In this document: piece after piece, positions 7,518 to 15,703 of the stretch
Position numbering within the stretch: the first letter of the stretch is position 1
How the letters are laid out: each line of letters begins with the position of its first letter
Translations under genes and position numbers: made by a program
Notes under the pieces: generated by a model
Told to the model about the DNA's origin: nothing
What the model saw: the letters and a program-made list of their open reading frames with translations, nothing else
The model's database searches: none
Assembly (NCBI GenBank): GCA_964527785.1
Contig: CAZGNO010000003.1
Span: 29,422-93,421, forward strand
Origin: JADJXV01 sp964527785
GTDB lineage: Bacteria; Bacteroidota; Ignavibacteria; Kapaibacteriales; UBA961
DNA: 64,000 nt
Direction: 5' to 3'

Positions 7518-10292
7518 ATGAACAGGCAAAAGGTATATTTCCGCATGGCATTTTTTGCTTTGTGGATGATTGTAATAAGCACGACCGTCGCTCTAAGTTC
7601 TGAGAATGGAATTACGGGCAGAACGACAAATGGGTGTAGCGGCAATGGATGTCATGGTAATCAAAATTCGGCGACGAGTGTAAGTGTGCAAGGCGTAAGT
7701 GGAACTTCAATATCAATGTCCCCGAATGAAACACGAACATTTACAGTTTTGGTGGCGCACGCTACCCTGCCAAAAGCAGGGGTGGATATTTCAATTAAGA
7801 ATTCGGGTGGGGGAAATGTCGGTACTCTTGCTCCGGTAGCTTCGTTGAAAACGCAAGGCGGAGAATTAACACATACAACAGCTCATCCGAATATTACGGG
7901 TGCAGGTGCTCCATTCACATTTACATGGACTGCTCCTGCAACTCCGGGCGATTATTTACTGCGTGCAGCAGGAAATGCGATTAATAATAATGGTAATGAA
8001 TCGGGTGACTCATGGAATTTTATGAACACCATTACTATTTCTGTTTCTGCCCCTTCAATTACACTGAACACTCCAAATGGAGGCGAAACTTTGTGCAGAG
8101 GGTCACAAACAAACATTACGTGGACGTCTACAGTAAGTGGAAATGTGAAGATTGAAGTTACAAGCGACGGCACGAATTATACACAAATAGCAAGTGTTCC
8201 TGCAACACCAGCAAGCTATACATGGAGTATTCCGGCAGCACAAGCAACCGGTAACACCTATAAAATAAGAGTTTCGGATGCTTCCAATGCTGCGGTAAAT
8301 GATGTATCTAATGCTAATTTCTCGATTCTTTCAACCCCTTCTATTGTTACTCAACCAAAGTCTGATAGTATTTGCGTAGGCAGTGCAATTGCCCTTAGCG
8401 TTACGACGGATAACCCGACCGGTTATACCTATCAATGGCGTAAAAATGGAGCAGTGATTTCGGGTGCTACAGAAACTACGTATTCGATTCCAACGGCAAC
8501 TGCAGCCGATGCTGCAAATTATGATGTGGTTATTACAAGTTGTTCTCCACTGACGAGTAGTGCCGCGACGATAGTAATAGGCGCAGCACCGTCAATAACT
8601 TCACAGCCGAATGATGTGACAGTTTGTCCCGGAAGTGAAGCTACGTTTACTGCTACAGCAACAGGTACAAACCTTACCTATCAATGGAGACACAACAACA
8701 CAAATATTAACGGAGCAACAAGCGCAACCTTAGTGATACCGACTACAACGACAGCCGACACAGGTAGCTATGTTTTGGTAGTAAGCGGCAAATGTAATCC
8801 GCCGCAAACTTCAAACGTAGCAATGCTTCACTTTACCTCTCCGCCGACGATTAGCAATCAGCCAAGCGATACAATGGTATGTTTGGGTGCTTCAGTACAG
8901 TTCTCGGTTACCGGAACTGGTAACGGACTGACTTACCAATGGCAGAAAGACGGGGTGAACATTGAAGGTGCACTGGCAAGCAATTTAATTATCCCTGCTG
9001 TTAGTGCATCGAGTCTGGGAAGTTATACTGTGATCATTAAAAACTCATGTAATCTTTCTACAACAAGTGCAGCAGTAGTACTACGAGTACGCGAGTCGGC
9101 TGTTATTACTACGCAACCCGGCGACGTAACAGCCCAAACCAATCTGACAGTAACTTTCAGTGTTGGCGCAACCGGAACAGATTTGAAGTATCAATGGATG
9201 AAAAACGGTGTAAACCGTCAGGGGGATACACTCGCCACGCTATCAATCGCAAATGTAAAACTGTCCGATTCGGGTAATTACAAATGTGTTGTCAAGAATG
9301 TTTGTGGAAGTGTTGAAAGTGCAGTTGCTAAATTGACAGTTACCGCACCTCCTGCCGGTGCTGCTCTGGCTCTCAGCATCGGGTTAGTTGATTTTGGATG
9401 CAACAAAGTACTGACAAGCAAAGATTCTACGCTGACGAATGTGGTGTTTAACGGAGGTGGTCAGCCGCTTAATGTTACAGCAGTATCGGTGACAGGCAGC
9501 GATGCTGCTGATTTCTCAATTGTAAATGGTGGCGGTGCTTTCACACTTGCTCCTGACGAGAAGAGAACAATCTTAGTTCGCTTTACTCCTTCGACTAAAG
9601 CTACTAAGACAGCAACACTTGAATTTACAAGCAACAGCACAACAGTTGCTCCAAAACTTACATTATCAGGAAAGGGTTGCGCAGGAATAATTCCAACATC
9701 AATGCAAAACATGGGCATAGCAAAGGTTGGTGAAAAACATGATTCAACGGTAAAAATATGCAATACAGGTGATTTCAATTTGGTATTGTCGGCAGTCTCA
9801 ATTGGAGGTACAAACATATCTGACTTTACTCTTGGAACACTTCCAACGTTGCCAACTACACTAAAACCCGGTGATTGTCTAACCGTAGGAGTAAGTTTTA
9901 TTGCAACAGCTGAAGGAAAACGCACAGCCGAACTTTCAGTTAAAACTGACGGTGGTGATTTTGCAATTGCATTGGAAGCAACCGGAACTCCATCAACCGG
10001 GGTTGATGAACTGACATCTTTTACAAATGGTGTTGTTGTCTACCCTAATCCGTCAAACGGCAACGTGATGTTTACCGGCGAAGTTACAATGCCGATGCCT
10101 ATAAAAGTACGGTTGTTCGACGGCTTGGGTAATGTAATTTACCAAACAACTGTAAGTGCAACCTCAGCCGGAACTTTTAGTTTCGCATGGAATGGCACGA
10201 GCAACAGCTATCGGGTTGCAAGCGGAATGTACTCAGCACTACTTACAATCGGAGCGGAAACAGTACGTGTACCGTTTATGGTTGTACGATAA
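7518..10292 (+). CDS. Large T9SS-secreted protein with CX4CH motif, Ig-like repeats and sorting domain
   Basis: 924 residues from ATG 7518; the frame also opens at an upstream TTG at 7512. A signal peptide (about 1-30, ending near TTVALSS) is followed by GCSGNGCHG. This CX4CH element is typical of choice-of-anchor V type domains and reminiscent of, but not identical to, a CXXCH haem site. Next comes a beta-domain starting PNGGETLCRGS, then about four Ig-like domains with recurring YQWRKNG / YQWRHNN / YQWQKDG / YQWMKNG strands and paired cysteines. Two ASPM/Hydin-like (choice-of-anchor D) domains follow (SIGLVDFGCNKVL; SMQNMGIAKVG). It ends in a T9SS type A sorting domain (VVVYPNPSNGNV). It is a surface or secreted protein, possibly an adhesin (inference). 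It is monocistronic, with a terminator at 10313-10350 and a possible operator at 7425-7444. Confidence 0.85.
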   Translation: MNRQKVYFRMAFFALWMIVISTTVALSSENGITGRTTNGCSGNGCHGNQNSATSVSVQGVSGTSISMSPNETRTFTVLVAHATLPKAGVDISIKNSGGGNVGTLAPVASLKTQGGELTHTTAHPNITGAGAPFTFTWTAPATPGDYLLRAAGNAINNNGNESGDSWNFMNTITISVSAPSITLNTPNGGETLCRGSQTNITWTSTVSGNVKIEVTSDGTNYTQIASVPATPASYTWSIPAAQATGNTYKIRVSDASNAAVNDVSNANFSILSTPSIVTQPKSDSICVGSAIALSVTTDNPTGYTYQWRKNGAVISGATETTYSIPTATAADAANYDVVITSCSPLTSSAATIVIGAAPSITSQPNDVTVCPGSEATFTATATGTNLTYQWRHNNTNINGATSATLVIPTTTTADTGSYVLVVSGKCNPPQTSNVAMLHFTSPPTISNQPSDTMVCLGASVQFSVTGTGNGLTYQWQKDGVNIEGALASNLIIPAVSASSLGSYTVIIKNSCNLSTTSAAVVLRVRESAVITTQPGDVTAQTNLTVTFSVGATGTDLKYQWMKNGVNRQGDTLATLSIANVKLSDSGNYKCVVKNVCGSVESAVAKLTVTAPPAGAALALSIGLVDFGCNKVLTSKDSTLTNVVFNGGGQPLNVTAVSVTGSDAADFSIVNGGGAFTLAPDEKRTILVRFTPSTKATKTATLEFTSNSTTVAPKLTLSGKGCAGIIPTSMQNMGIAKVGEKHDSTVKICNTGDFNLVLSAVSIGGTNISDFTLGTLPTLPTTLKPGDCLTVGVSFIATAEGKRTAELSVKTDGGDFAIALEATGTPSTGVDELTSFTNGVVVYPNPSNGNVMFTGEVTMPMPIKVRLFDGLGNVIYQTTVSATSAGTFSFAWNGTSNSYRVASGMYSALLTIGAETVRVPFMVVR

Positions 10293-10312
10293 GATAGAAT
10301 TGGTTAAAGTAC

Positions 10313-10350
10313 AAAGCTCTTCCGATATTAGAATCGGAGGAGCTTTTATT
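10313..10350 (+). terminator. Intrinsic terminator after the Ig-repeat gene
   Basis: 14-bp stem 10313-10326 / 10333-10346 (AAAGCTC... with AGCTTT) with one G-T pair and a six-base loop, followed by TTATTTG. Confidence 0.75.
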
Positions 10351-10420
10351 TGTTCAACAACGGATAGGGGATAGGGCGTTACAGCATTCCTTTTTCAGTC
10401 TTATCTACTGCAAATCATAT

Positions 10421-11077
10421 TCACACCCTCTCGACTAAAGTGTAATAGTCATGAATACTATCGGTATGAATATTCAGAACCCCTGCCCGAACAAGTCGCA
10501 CAAGCAGCCGCGCTGCACGACGTTCGGAGATATTCACCAATGCGGCAAAATCTTTTACCGTAGCACGTTTATTCTTTTCGATGAATGCAAAGAGACCGCG
10601 CTCCTTATCACCAATACTTAATGTGAGCGGCTTTGCGTCAGGATTTCTGCTTTGGAGGATTCGCACCATTTCACGGCTGGCAGTGACCGACTCTTCGCCT
10701 TGGCGGATATACACTTTCTGCTCGTGCAGCTTCTCTTCTGGCGAACTTAGTGTTCTGTGTGGTTTGTAATCACTTTCCGGAATATGAACAACCACAACGT
10801 CTTTGTATTCAATTTCGACAATTTCAATAAAAGGTTCGATTAACGGCTCTATGAAGAATGTGCACGCGTGCTCGATTTGCGCTATTTCTTCTTTTTCGCT
10901 TTTTACGCCGATAATACGTTTATCATCATCTACACCAATAAGTAAAAAACCACCTTTAGTGTTGGCGAATGCAGCAATTTCTTTGGCAATTTTCTCGGGT
11001 GAGGTAAATTTTCGCTTAAATTCGACCGTCGTGGATTCACCGCCATAAATCAATTCTCTTAATTCGTTTCGGTGCAT
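10421..11077 (-). CDS. AlbA_2 (Schlafen-type) DNA-binding protein with C-terminal winged helix
   Basis: 218 residues. The N-terminal domain (about 1-135) is the AlbA_2/divergent AAA-4 fold: ESTTVEFKRKF near 14-24, then AAFANTKGGFLLIGVDDD near 35-52, the usual signature. The C-terminal 65 residues look like a winged helix (RATVKDFAALVNISERRAARLLVRLVRAGVL). Such proteins are generally annotated as putative transcriptional regulators. No target is known. It is transcribed toward the terminator of the Ig-repeat gene and is separated by 88 bases from rfbC upstream on the same strand. It could be co-transcribed with rfbC, although no functional link is evident. Confidence 0.85.
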   Translation of the reverse strand: MHRNELRELIYGGESTTVEFKRKFTSPEKIAKEIAAFANTKGGFLLIGVDDDKRIIGVKSEKEEIAQIEHACTFFIEPLIEPFIEIVEIEYKDVVVVHIPESDYKPHRTLSSPEEKLHEQKVYIRQGEESVTASREMVRILQSRNPDAKPLTLSIGDKERGLFAFIEKNKRATVKDFAALVNISERRAARLLVRLVRAGVLNIHTDSIHDYYTLVERV

Positions 11078-11165
11078 CGGGATATGCTTTCGGGATGTTG
11101 AGAAAAGATTATTTTCAACATTTGGAACGCAGTGAGGTGTTCTTTATTGTTGAAATCAGTAAACG

Positions 11166-11738
11166 TTATTGTTGAATCCGAAAGCTATTCGACTCAGGTT
11201 TTTCGAGCCATTCTGATAATGTTTGTGCAGAGCGGTCTTTTTCAGAGAGAATGGGGTCGGAGATTCCCCACTCAATTCCAAGAGCAGGGTCATTCCACCG
11301 TATCCCGGATTCAGTCGAAGGATTATAAATCGCAGTACACTTATACTGTATTTCCATATTATCGGTTCTTGCCAGAAAGCCGTTGGCAAATCCGGGAGGA
11401 ACCCATACTATTCTTTTGTTTTCTCGTGATAATTCTATTGAACACCATTTTCCAAGAGTCGGCGAATCAGGACGAATATCAACTTCTACAAGTAATGCCT
11501 CGCCATTCGTAACACGGAGCAGCTTTCCCATCGGTACATCCCATTGAAAATGCAAGCCGCGTAACACACCCTTAGCCGAGCATGAATGATTCTCTTGTAA
11601 AAATTCTACGGGCAAGTCAAGTTGTGCAAATTCATCTGCTCGAAAGGACTCCATAAAGAAACCTCTCTTATCTGTATATACATCCGGCACAACGACCTTT
11701 ATCCCGTTTAGATATTCCGCTTCAATTCTAAAGCCCAT
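11166..11738 (-). CDS. rfbC: dTDP-4-dehydrorhamnose 3,5-epimerase
   Basis: 190 residues, normal for RmlC. It epimerises dTDP-4-keto-6-deoxyglucose at C3 and C5 in dTDP-L-rhamnose synthesis in the cytoplasm, feeding O-antigen or exopolysaccharide. Visible family motifs: DKRGFFMESF near 23-32, LQENHS near 48-52, RGLHFQ with catalytic His63, GKWCSIELS, and VPPGFANGF near 113-121. A tyrosine-bearing stretch follows (QYKCTAIYNP, 131-140). The partners rfbA, rfbB and rfbD are not nearby. The repeat element at 11792-11966 lies just upstream. Confidence 0.95.
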   Translation of the reverse strand: MGFRIEAEYLNGIKVVVPDVYTDKRGFFMESFRADEFAQLDLPVEFLQENHSCSAKGVLRGLHFQWDVPMGKLLRVTNGEALLVEVDIRPDSPTLGKWCSIELSRENKRIVWVPPGFANGFLARTDNMEIQYKCTAIYNPSTESGIRWNDPALGIEWGISDPILSEKDRSAQTLSEWLEKPESNSFRIQQ

Positions 11739-11791
11739 AGTGTTTTCTGAAAAATTGATTCGCAGAGCTTGAGGTTAAAATAACTATAAAT

Positions 11792-11966
11792 AAGTTCTGG
11801 GACAGATTAATTTTAATTTTATATTTCTGTCATTCTGAACGCTAGTGAAGAATCTTAGCAAAGCTGTTTAAGACCTTTATGTGTATTACTTTGCGGAGTT
11901 TTTCGGTCTAAGAATCCCTCAGAATGACAGCATTCTGATTTTTCAATTAATTTTGTCCAAGTACTT
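11792..11966. repeat. Dispersed ~175-bp inverted-repeat element, copy A (MITE-like)
   Basis: The ends are imperfect inverted repeats: AAGTTCTGGGACAGATTAAT on the left, and AAGTACTTGGACAAAATTAA read from the right end on the opposite strand. Inside are a second inverted pair (GTCATTCTGAACG at 11829 and TCAGAATGAC ending at 11932) and a central part with no coding potential. The six bases on each side are both ATAAAT, compatible with a target-site duplication, although the context is AT-rich. Copy B at 19063-19235 is the same length in the opposite orientation, and the two agree across the whole inner ~105 bases at roughly three positions in four by eye. It lies just beyond the stop codon of the outer-membrane protein gene. 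Confidence 0.75.
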
Positions 11967-11972
11967 ATAAAT

Positions 11973-12848
11973 TTAAAAAATCACCTGAAATCCTGTCCCG
12001 AAGTATGCATCATCCTGATTAAAGAACATACCGTGAACGCTGCGTCCTCGATAGGCATAAAGGGAAAGGAGATAACCTTTGTTATCTGATGTTTCAAGGA
12101 AAATTCCCGCTTGAGCAGCATGAACACCTGTATAAACATCATTTATACATACAATTTTGAAGTCGTAACCGAAATTTACAGATAATGATGTAGAAACTTT
12201 GTGGTTACCGTCAAATCCGATTTGTGGGATAAGGCGGTTAGCACTTCTGGGCTGTGTGGACCAAACGTAGGTAAGTCCACCATACAAGCGAAGGGAATGA
12301 GAAAATTCTGTAGCTACAATCCCTTCTGCAAACTCTCGGCTATATACGAATGGTTTCTGACGGATGAACACACTGTCATTTGCGTATCCATCCACTAAAT
12401 GCGATGAAATGTGTGCAACTCTGAGTCGTGCTGAACCTTCTACTGTTTCACCTATCTGTTTTTTAACAGCTCCGTTTATACCAAAGTAGAAGTCTGCAGT
12501 CTCGACAGGGAATTTGAGTCGTCCTTCACTGCGAAGTCGTGTGAGGGTAAAGAATTCTGTACCAAGTGTCAACGGTAATGAATCTGTGAGGTGAATGGTT
12601 TGCAAATCAATACTGTTTCCAATATCGAGACGGAGTTTGTTATCACCGAATTGATACATTGTTCCTACACGCGCTTCGAGGGGATTGGATGTGAGTGGTT
12701 TAAAGAAAAGATTACTGAGCGCGAAGCAGGAAGTATAGGATGAAAATGCAATTACAACAACAAATAAGAAGAGTTGGCAAATATAATAGTTCACAGATAC
12801 TTTGCTAATGGAGACAACTGAGGATTTGTTCATAAATCCAGAATTCAC
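11973..12848 (-). CDS. Outer-membrane beta-barrel-like protein, DUF1207-like
   Basis: 291 residues; an alternative start is Met6. A hydrophobic signal region (about 20-45, QLFLFVVVIAFSS) precedes a mature part rich in alternating beta strands that ends in FGTGFQVIF, with a terminal aromatic residue as in outer-membrane barrels. Segments such as FKPLTSNPLEARVG and VAHISSHLVDGY recall DUF1207 proteins. I offer this as a tentative assignment. No catalytic residues are recognised. The gene ends seven bases from repeat copy A and starts next to the larger repeat at 12851. The role is unknown, probably at the outer membrane. Confidence 0.6.
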   Translation of the reverse strand: MNSGFMNKSSVVSISKVSVNYYICQLFLFVVVIAFSSYTSCFALSNLFFKPLTSNPLEARVGTMYQFGDNKLRLDIGNSIDLQTIHLTDSLPLTLGTEFFTLTRLRSEGRLKFPVETADFYFGINGAVKKQIGETVEGSARLRVAHISSHLVDGYANDSVFIRQKPFVYSREFAEGIVATEFSHSLRLYGGLTYVWSTQPRSANRLIPQIGFDGNHKVSTSLSVNFGYDFKIVCINDVYTGVHAAQAGIFLETSDNKGYLLSLYAYRGRSVHGMFFNQDDAYFGTGFQVIF

Positions 12849-12850
12849 AT

Positions 12851-13143
12851 TTAGTAACTGATGTTACGCAATAATAAGTTTAATTTGAAGAATTACAATA
12901 CGAGTTTTACATTAAATCCCGGAGGGATGCAATATTGGTAGAGAATGGAAGTAACTTTACAAAATCCCGGAGGGATGACATATCGGTATGAGGATGAATC
13001 TTCTTTGTATTTTACCGATATGCTGTTCCTACGGAACCCCTGCATAGTTTGTGTACTTGTTTCTACCTATATGCCGTTCCTACGGAACTATAACATTTTA
13101 ATTCTATTTAGTAATTTATTCTTGTACAACATCATATTAGTAA
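12851..13143. repeat. Dispersed ~293-bp element with terminal inverted repeats and four hairpin units, copy 1
   Basis: The left end is TTAGTAACTGATGTTACGCA (12851-12870); the right end, read inward on the minus strand from 13143, is TTACTAATATGATGTTGTAC, a diverged match. Inside are two direct L units (12916-12940 and 12964-12988), each an ATCCC-GGA-GGGAT hairpin plus an ATATCGGTA-type tail. Two inverted R units follow (13013-13037 and 13064-13088), each TACCGATATG-like plus a GTTCC-TAC-GGAAC hairpin. Copy 2 at 37026-37321 has the same plan and length. No open reading frame inside is credible. Confidence 0.8.
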
Positions 13144-13155
13144 GTAATTAAATAG

Positions 13156-13202
13156 AGACGGACTCAGCGCGACCTAATTTGTTCGTCGCAATGAGTCCGT
13201 CT
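13156..13202. terminator. Strong hairpin between sugar-transferase and outer-membrane protein genes
   Basis: 11-bp outer stem AGACGGACTCA (13156-13166) / TGAGTCCGTCT (13192-13202), plus an inner 5-bp GCGAC/GTCGC stem. TTTGTTT follows on the plus strand and a weaker T-rich stretch on the minus strand. Both neighbouring genes run on the minus strand, so it probably ends the 13.3-23.0 kb envelope operon, but the orientation is uncertain. Confidence 0.55.
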
Positions 13203-13290
13203 TTGTTTAACTAATTACCATTTTTTAGGTTAATATTTATGAACTAGTAAAATACAACAGTACTGAGCATTAAGAGTTCTAGTTCACTTT

Positions 13291-14784
13291 TTATGAACCG
13301 CCCTTACCGAACAATACTACACCGATAGTACGCGCAATGATATAAATATCAAGGAACATAGACCAGTTACGGATATAATAAATATCAGTATGTACCCGCT
13401 CTTCAAAACCTGATTCGCGGTTTGTGACTTGCCACAAACCCGATACACCCGGATGGACTTTGAGAATCATATCGTCGTGACCGCCCATTTTGGATTTTTC
13501 GCGCGGCATATACGGGCGTGGTCCTATTAAGCTCATATCACCTTTTAGCACATTCCAAAACTGTGGGAGTTCATCGAAACTAAATTTACGCAAGAGGCGA
13601 CCGATACGTGTTACACGAGGGTCGTTTCGTAATTTATGGTAAAATTCATATTCGGCACGAAGTGCTTCGTCTTGTTGGAGGAGATATTCAAGGCGTTGCT
13701 CTGCATCATTGTGCATTGTACGGAATTTTAATACTTTAAATCGTTTATCCCCGCGTCCCATGCGTTCCTGACGGAAGAAAATAGCACCGCGCCATTCCTC
13801 AACCATAATAAGGAACGAAATTACAGAAATAAGCGGAAGAGCAAGAACTCCAAGAAGTACGATAAGAGTAATATCCAAGGCACGTTTAGTAATATACGAT
13901 GATTTCCTCAGTAGTTTTTGCTGCACTTCCAAACCCAAAATACCACCTAAATCACGAACAGATACCCACAGACTGGAAAGTCCGAACATATCGGGAATAA
14001 CTGTCAAATGTGAAAAATGCTGCTCGGATTGATTGATAATCTGATGAATTCGCTCACGCTTTACACTCGGCATGGCAATAATTGCATGGTCTATTTGGAG
14101 CTTGTCACCAAGAACGGGTGCAAGTTCCAAGCCGCCAACTACCGGAATAGTATTGATATAACCCCAACGGTTGGCATCGTCATCAAGTGCAATAATAGGA
14201 CGGAGACCTATTTGAGAGTGTTTTTGCAGGGCATGGATAATTGCTTCGCCGGCTTTGCCTGCGCCGATAATCATAACAGGAATTCCCCACCAGCGTTTAT
14301 CGCCGCATACTTTACGTACAAAAGCACGTCCGAGCGGTACAGCCGAAAGAGAGAAAAGCCATGCAGTAATAAAGAGCGGCTGCGCATAAATGAGAGGTTC
14401 ATTTACCAGTAACGTAGCTGCTGCAAGCAAGAGGAAAACAATTGAGGTGCAGTATGTCAAGCTGCGCAACTCTTCCACTACTCCCGTTCCGAAACCGGGG
14501 TATAAGCCCCGTAGCAGGTAGGAGAACGGAAAAAGTGCAATGGCGAACGGAATAACCGACAAGTAATGTGCGAAATCAATGGAAGTAGCACCGATATACT
14601 TGTGTAGGGCAATAGCAACCGTAATTGAAAAGAAAAGAACTGTTATATCGGTAAGGGCGAATAATGCCGATGCAATTGCTTTACGGAAAATTATATTGCT
14701 TTTGCTATGGGAAGTCGGTGTAGTATCCTTAACGAGCGCGGTTATATCTTTCAGGTTGAGCGTGTTTGATTGCTTTATACTCAT
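13291..14784 (-). CDS. Polyprenyl glycosylphosphotransferase (WbaP/WcaJ-type), initiating exopolysaccharide or O-antigen
   Basis: About 497 residues from the ATG at 14784. The frame opens at 14871, but the TAAATTTG promoter element there would leave that start untranscribed. It transfers a sugar-1-phosphate from a UDP-sugar to undecaprenyl phosphate in the inner membrane. The N-terminal part has four to five membrane helices. A CoA-binding-like/NAD-fold segment follows (VMIIGAGKAGEAI). The C-terminal catalytic domain starts at the last membrane helix (KRALDITLIVLLG) and carries the family motifs FRQERMGRG, KFRTMHNDAE, LRKFSFDELPQFWNVLKGDMSLIGPRP and HPGVSGLWQV. It is last in the lipid A block, 113 bases after lpxA. 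The sugar specificity cannot be read. Confidence 0.92.
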   Translation of the reverse strand: MSIKQSNTLNLKDITALVKDTTPTSHSKSNIIFRKAIASALFALTDITVLFFSITVAIALHKYIGATSIDFAHYLSVIPFAIALFPFSYLLRGLYPGFGTGVVEELRSLTYCTSIVFLLLAAATLLVNEPLIYAQPLFITAWLFSLSAVPLGRAFVRKVCGDKRWWGIPVMIIGAGKAGEAIIHALQKHSQIGLRPIIALDDDANRWGYINTIPVVGGLELAPVLGDKLQIDHAIIAMPSVKRERIHQIINQSEQHFSHLTVIPDMFGLSSLWVSVRDLGGILGLEVQQKLLRKSSYITKRALDITLIVLLGVLALPLISVISFLIMVEEWRGAIFFRQERMGRGDKRFKVLKFRTMHNDAEQRLEYLLQQDEALRAEYEFYHKLRNDPRVTRIGRLLRKFSFDELPQFWNVLKGDMSLIGPRPYMPREKSKMGGHDDMILKVHPGVSGLWQVTNRESGFEERVHTDIYYIRNWSMFLDIYIIARTIGVVLFGKGGS

Positions 14785-14868
14785 TGCTTGAAATATCCCT
14801 TTTGTGTGTTTAATTACCAGCATCAAAAAAAACTCGTGAATTATACTTCTCTTAGCGTCAATAAGTTC

Positions 14869-14876
14869 CAAATTTA
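14869..14876 (-). promoter_or_regulatory. Promoter -7 element upstream of the glycosylphosphotransferase gene
   Basis: TAAATTTG on the minus strand, within GCGTAAATTTG, the same 11 bases as in the uppS promoter. No good TTTG is found at the expected -33 distance, so strength is uncertain. Confidence 0.4.
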
Positions 14877-14897
14877 CGCAAAAAATTTAACTTTTAC

Positions 14898-15671
14898 TTA
14901 ACGTACCACACCTTTTTTTGACGAACGGATAAATTCTATCAGTTGTTGTACTTCTTTGACCGGTTTATTTACCCTCAAAAATTCTTCTATCCCCTCTGTA
15001 GTATTGAATTTCCCGAGAAACACGGTGTCAAAGAATTTTTCGATTTCGGTGATGGTTTCATTGGAGAAACCGCGTCGTCTAAGCCCTATTTTATTAATAC
15101 TCTCGATTCGTGCAGGGTCACGTCCTACAAGTGCGTAGTCCGGTATATCCTTTGTTACCTTTACTCCTGCGCCAATCATTGAATGTTTCCCGATACGGCA
15201 GAACTGCACTACCTTGACCATTCCGCCTAAAATTGCCCAGTCATCTATCGTTACATGACCGGCAAGTTGCGAAACATTTGATATGATTACATTATTCCCT
15301 ACTACACAATCATGGGCTATATGTGCGTATGCCATTATCAAGCAATCATTTCCTACGCGCGCTTCGCCGGAGTATGTTGTGCCTCGATTGACTGTAGCGG
15401 ATTCTCTAATTACCGTTCGCTCACCGATAATTGCAAGGGTCGGTTCACCTTTGTATTTCAAATCTTGCGGTTCAGCTCCGATGACTGCATTCGGATAGAT
15501 TGCTGTATCTGCTCCTATTCTGCTGCCGTTACAAAGCACTGCATGGGTACGAATGTCTGCTCCGTTACTAATTATTACGTCGTCCTCTACAACGGCAAAT
15601 GCACCGATTTTAACGGAATTTCCAATAGTCGCTTTGGCAGAAACTACTGCCGTTGGATGAATCATACTCAT
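14898..15671 (-). CDS. lpxA: UDP-N-acetylglucosamine acyltransferase
   Basis: 257 residues, standard length. It transfers a 3-hydroxyacyl chain from ACP to UDP-GlcNAc, the first step of lipid A synthesis. The first ~190 residues are a left-handed beta-helix of hexapeptide repeats (IGNSVKIGAFAVV, IGADTAIYPNAVIG). The catalytic histidine is His120 in AHIAHDCVVG. The C-terminal ~65 residues are the helical domain (KIGLRRRGFSNETI). It follows lpxC-fabZ by 32 bases on the same strand, so the pathway genes are co-transcribed. Confidence 0.97.
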   Translation of the reverse strand: MSMIHPTAVVSAKATIGNSVKIGAFAVVEDDVIISNGADIRTHAVLCNGSRIGADTAIYPNAVIGAEPQDLKYKGEPTLAIIGERTVIRESATVNRGTTYSGEARVGNDCLIMAYAHIAHDCVVGNNVIISNVSQLAGHVTIDDWAILGGMVKVVQFCRIGKHSMIGAGVKVTKDIPDYALVGRDPARIESINKIGLRRRGFSNETITEIEKFFDTVFLGKFNTTEGIEEFLRVNKPVKEVQQLIEFIRSSKKGVVR

Positions 15672-15703
15672 TTTAGGTCTATATGGGGATTATCGTACAA
15701 TGT

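Noticed and set aside
8338..9340. Repeated strand motifs suggesting a CRISPR or DNA repeat array
   Set aside because: The repetition is at protein level (Ig-like domains), with diverged DNA and no constant repeat and spacer lengths.
9461..9925. 154-codon minus-strand frame inside the Ig-repeat gene
   Set aside because: Runs opposite to a well-supported T9SS protein with repeated domains; no independent start signals.
12945..13151. 68-codon plus-strand frame in the 295-bp repeat
   Set aside because: It is the translation of hairpin repeat units and is not conserved as a frame in the second copy.
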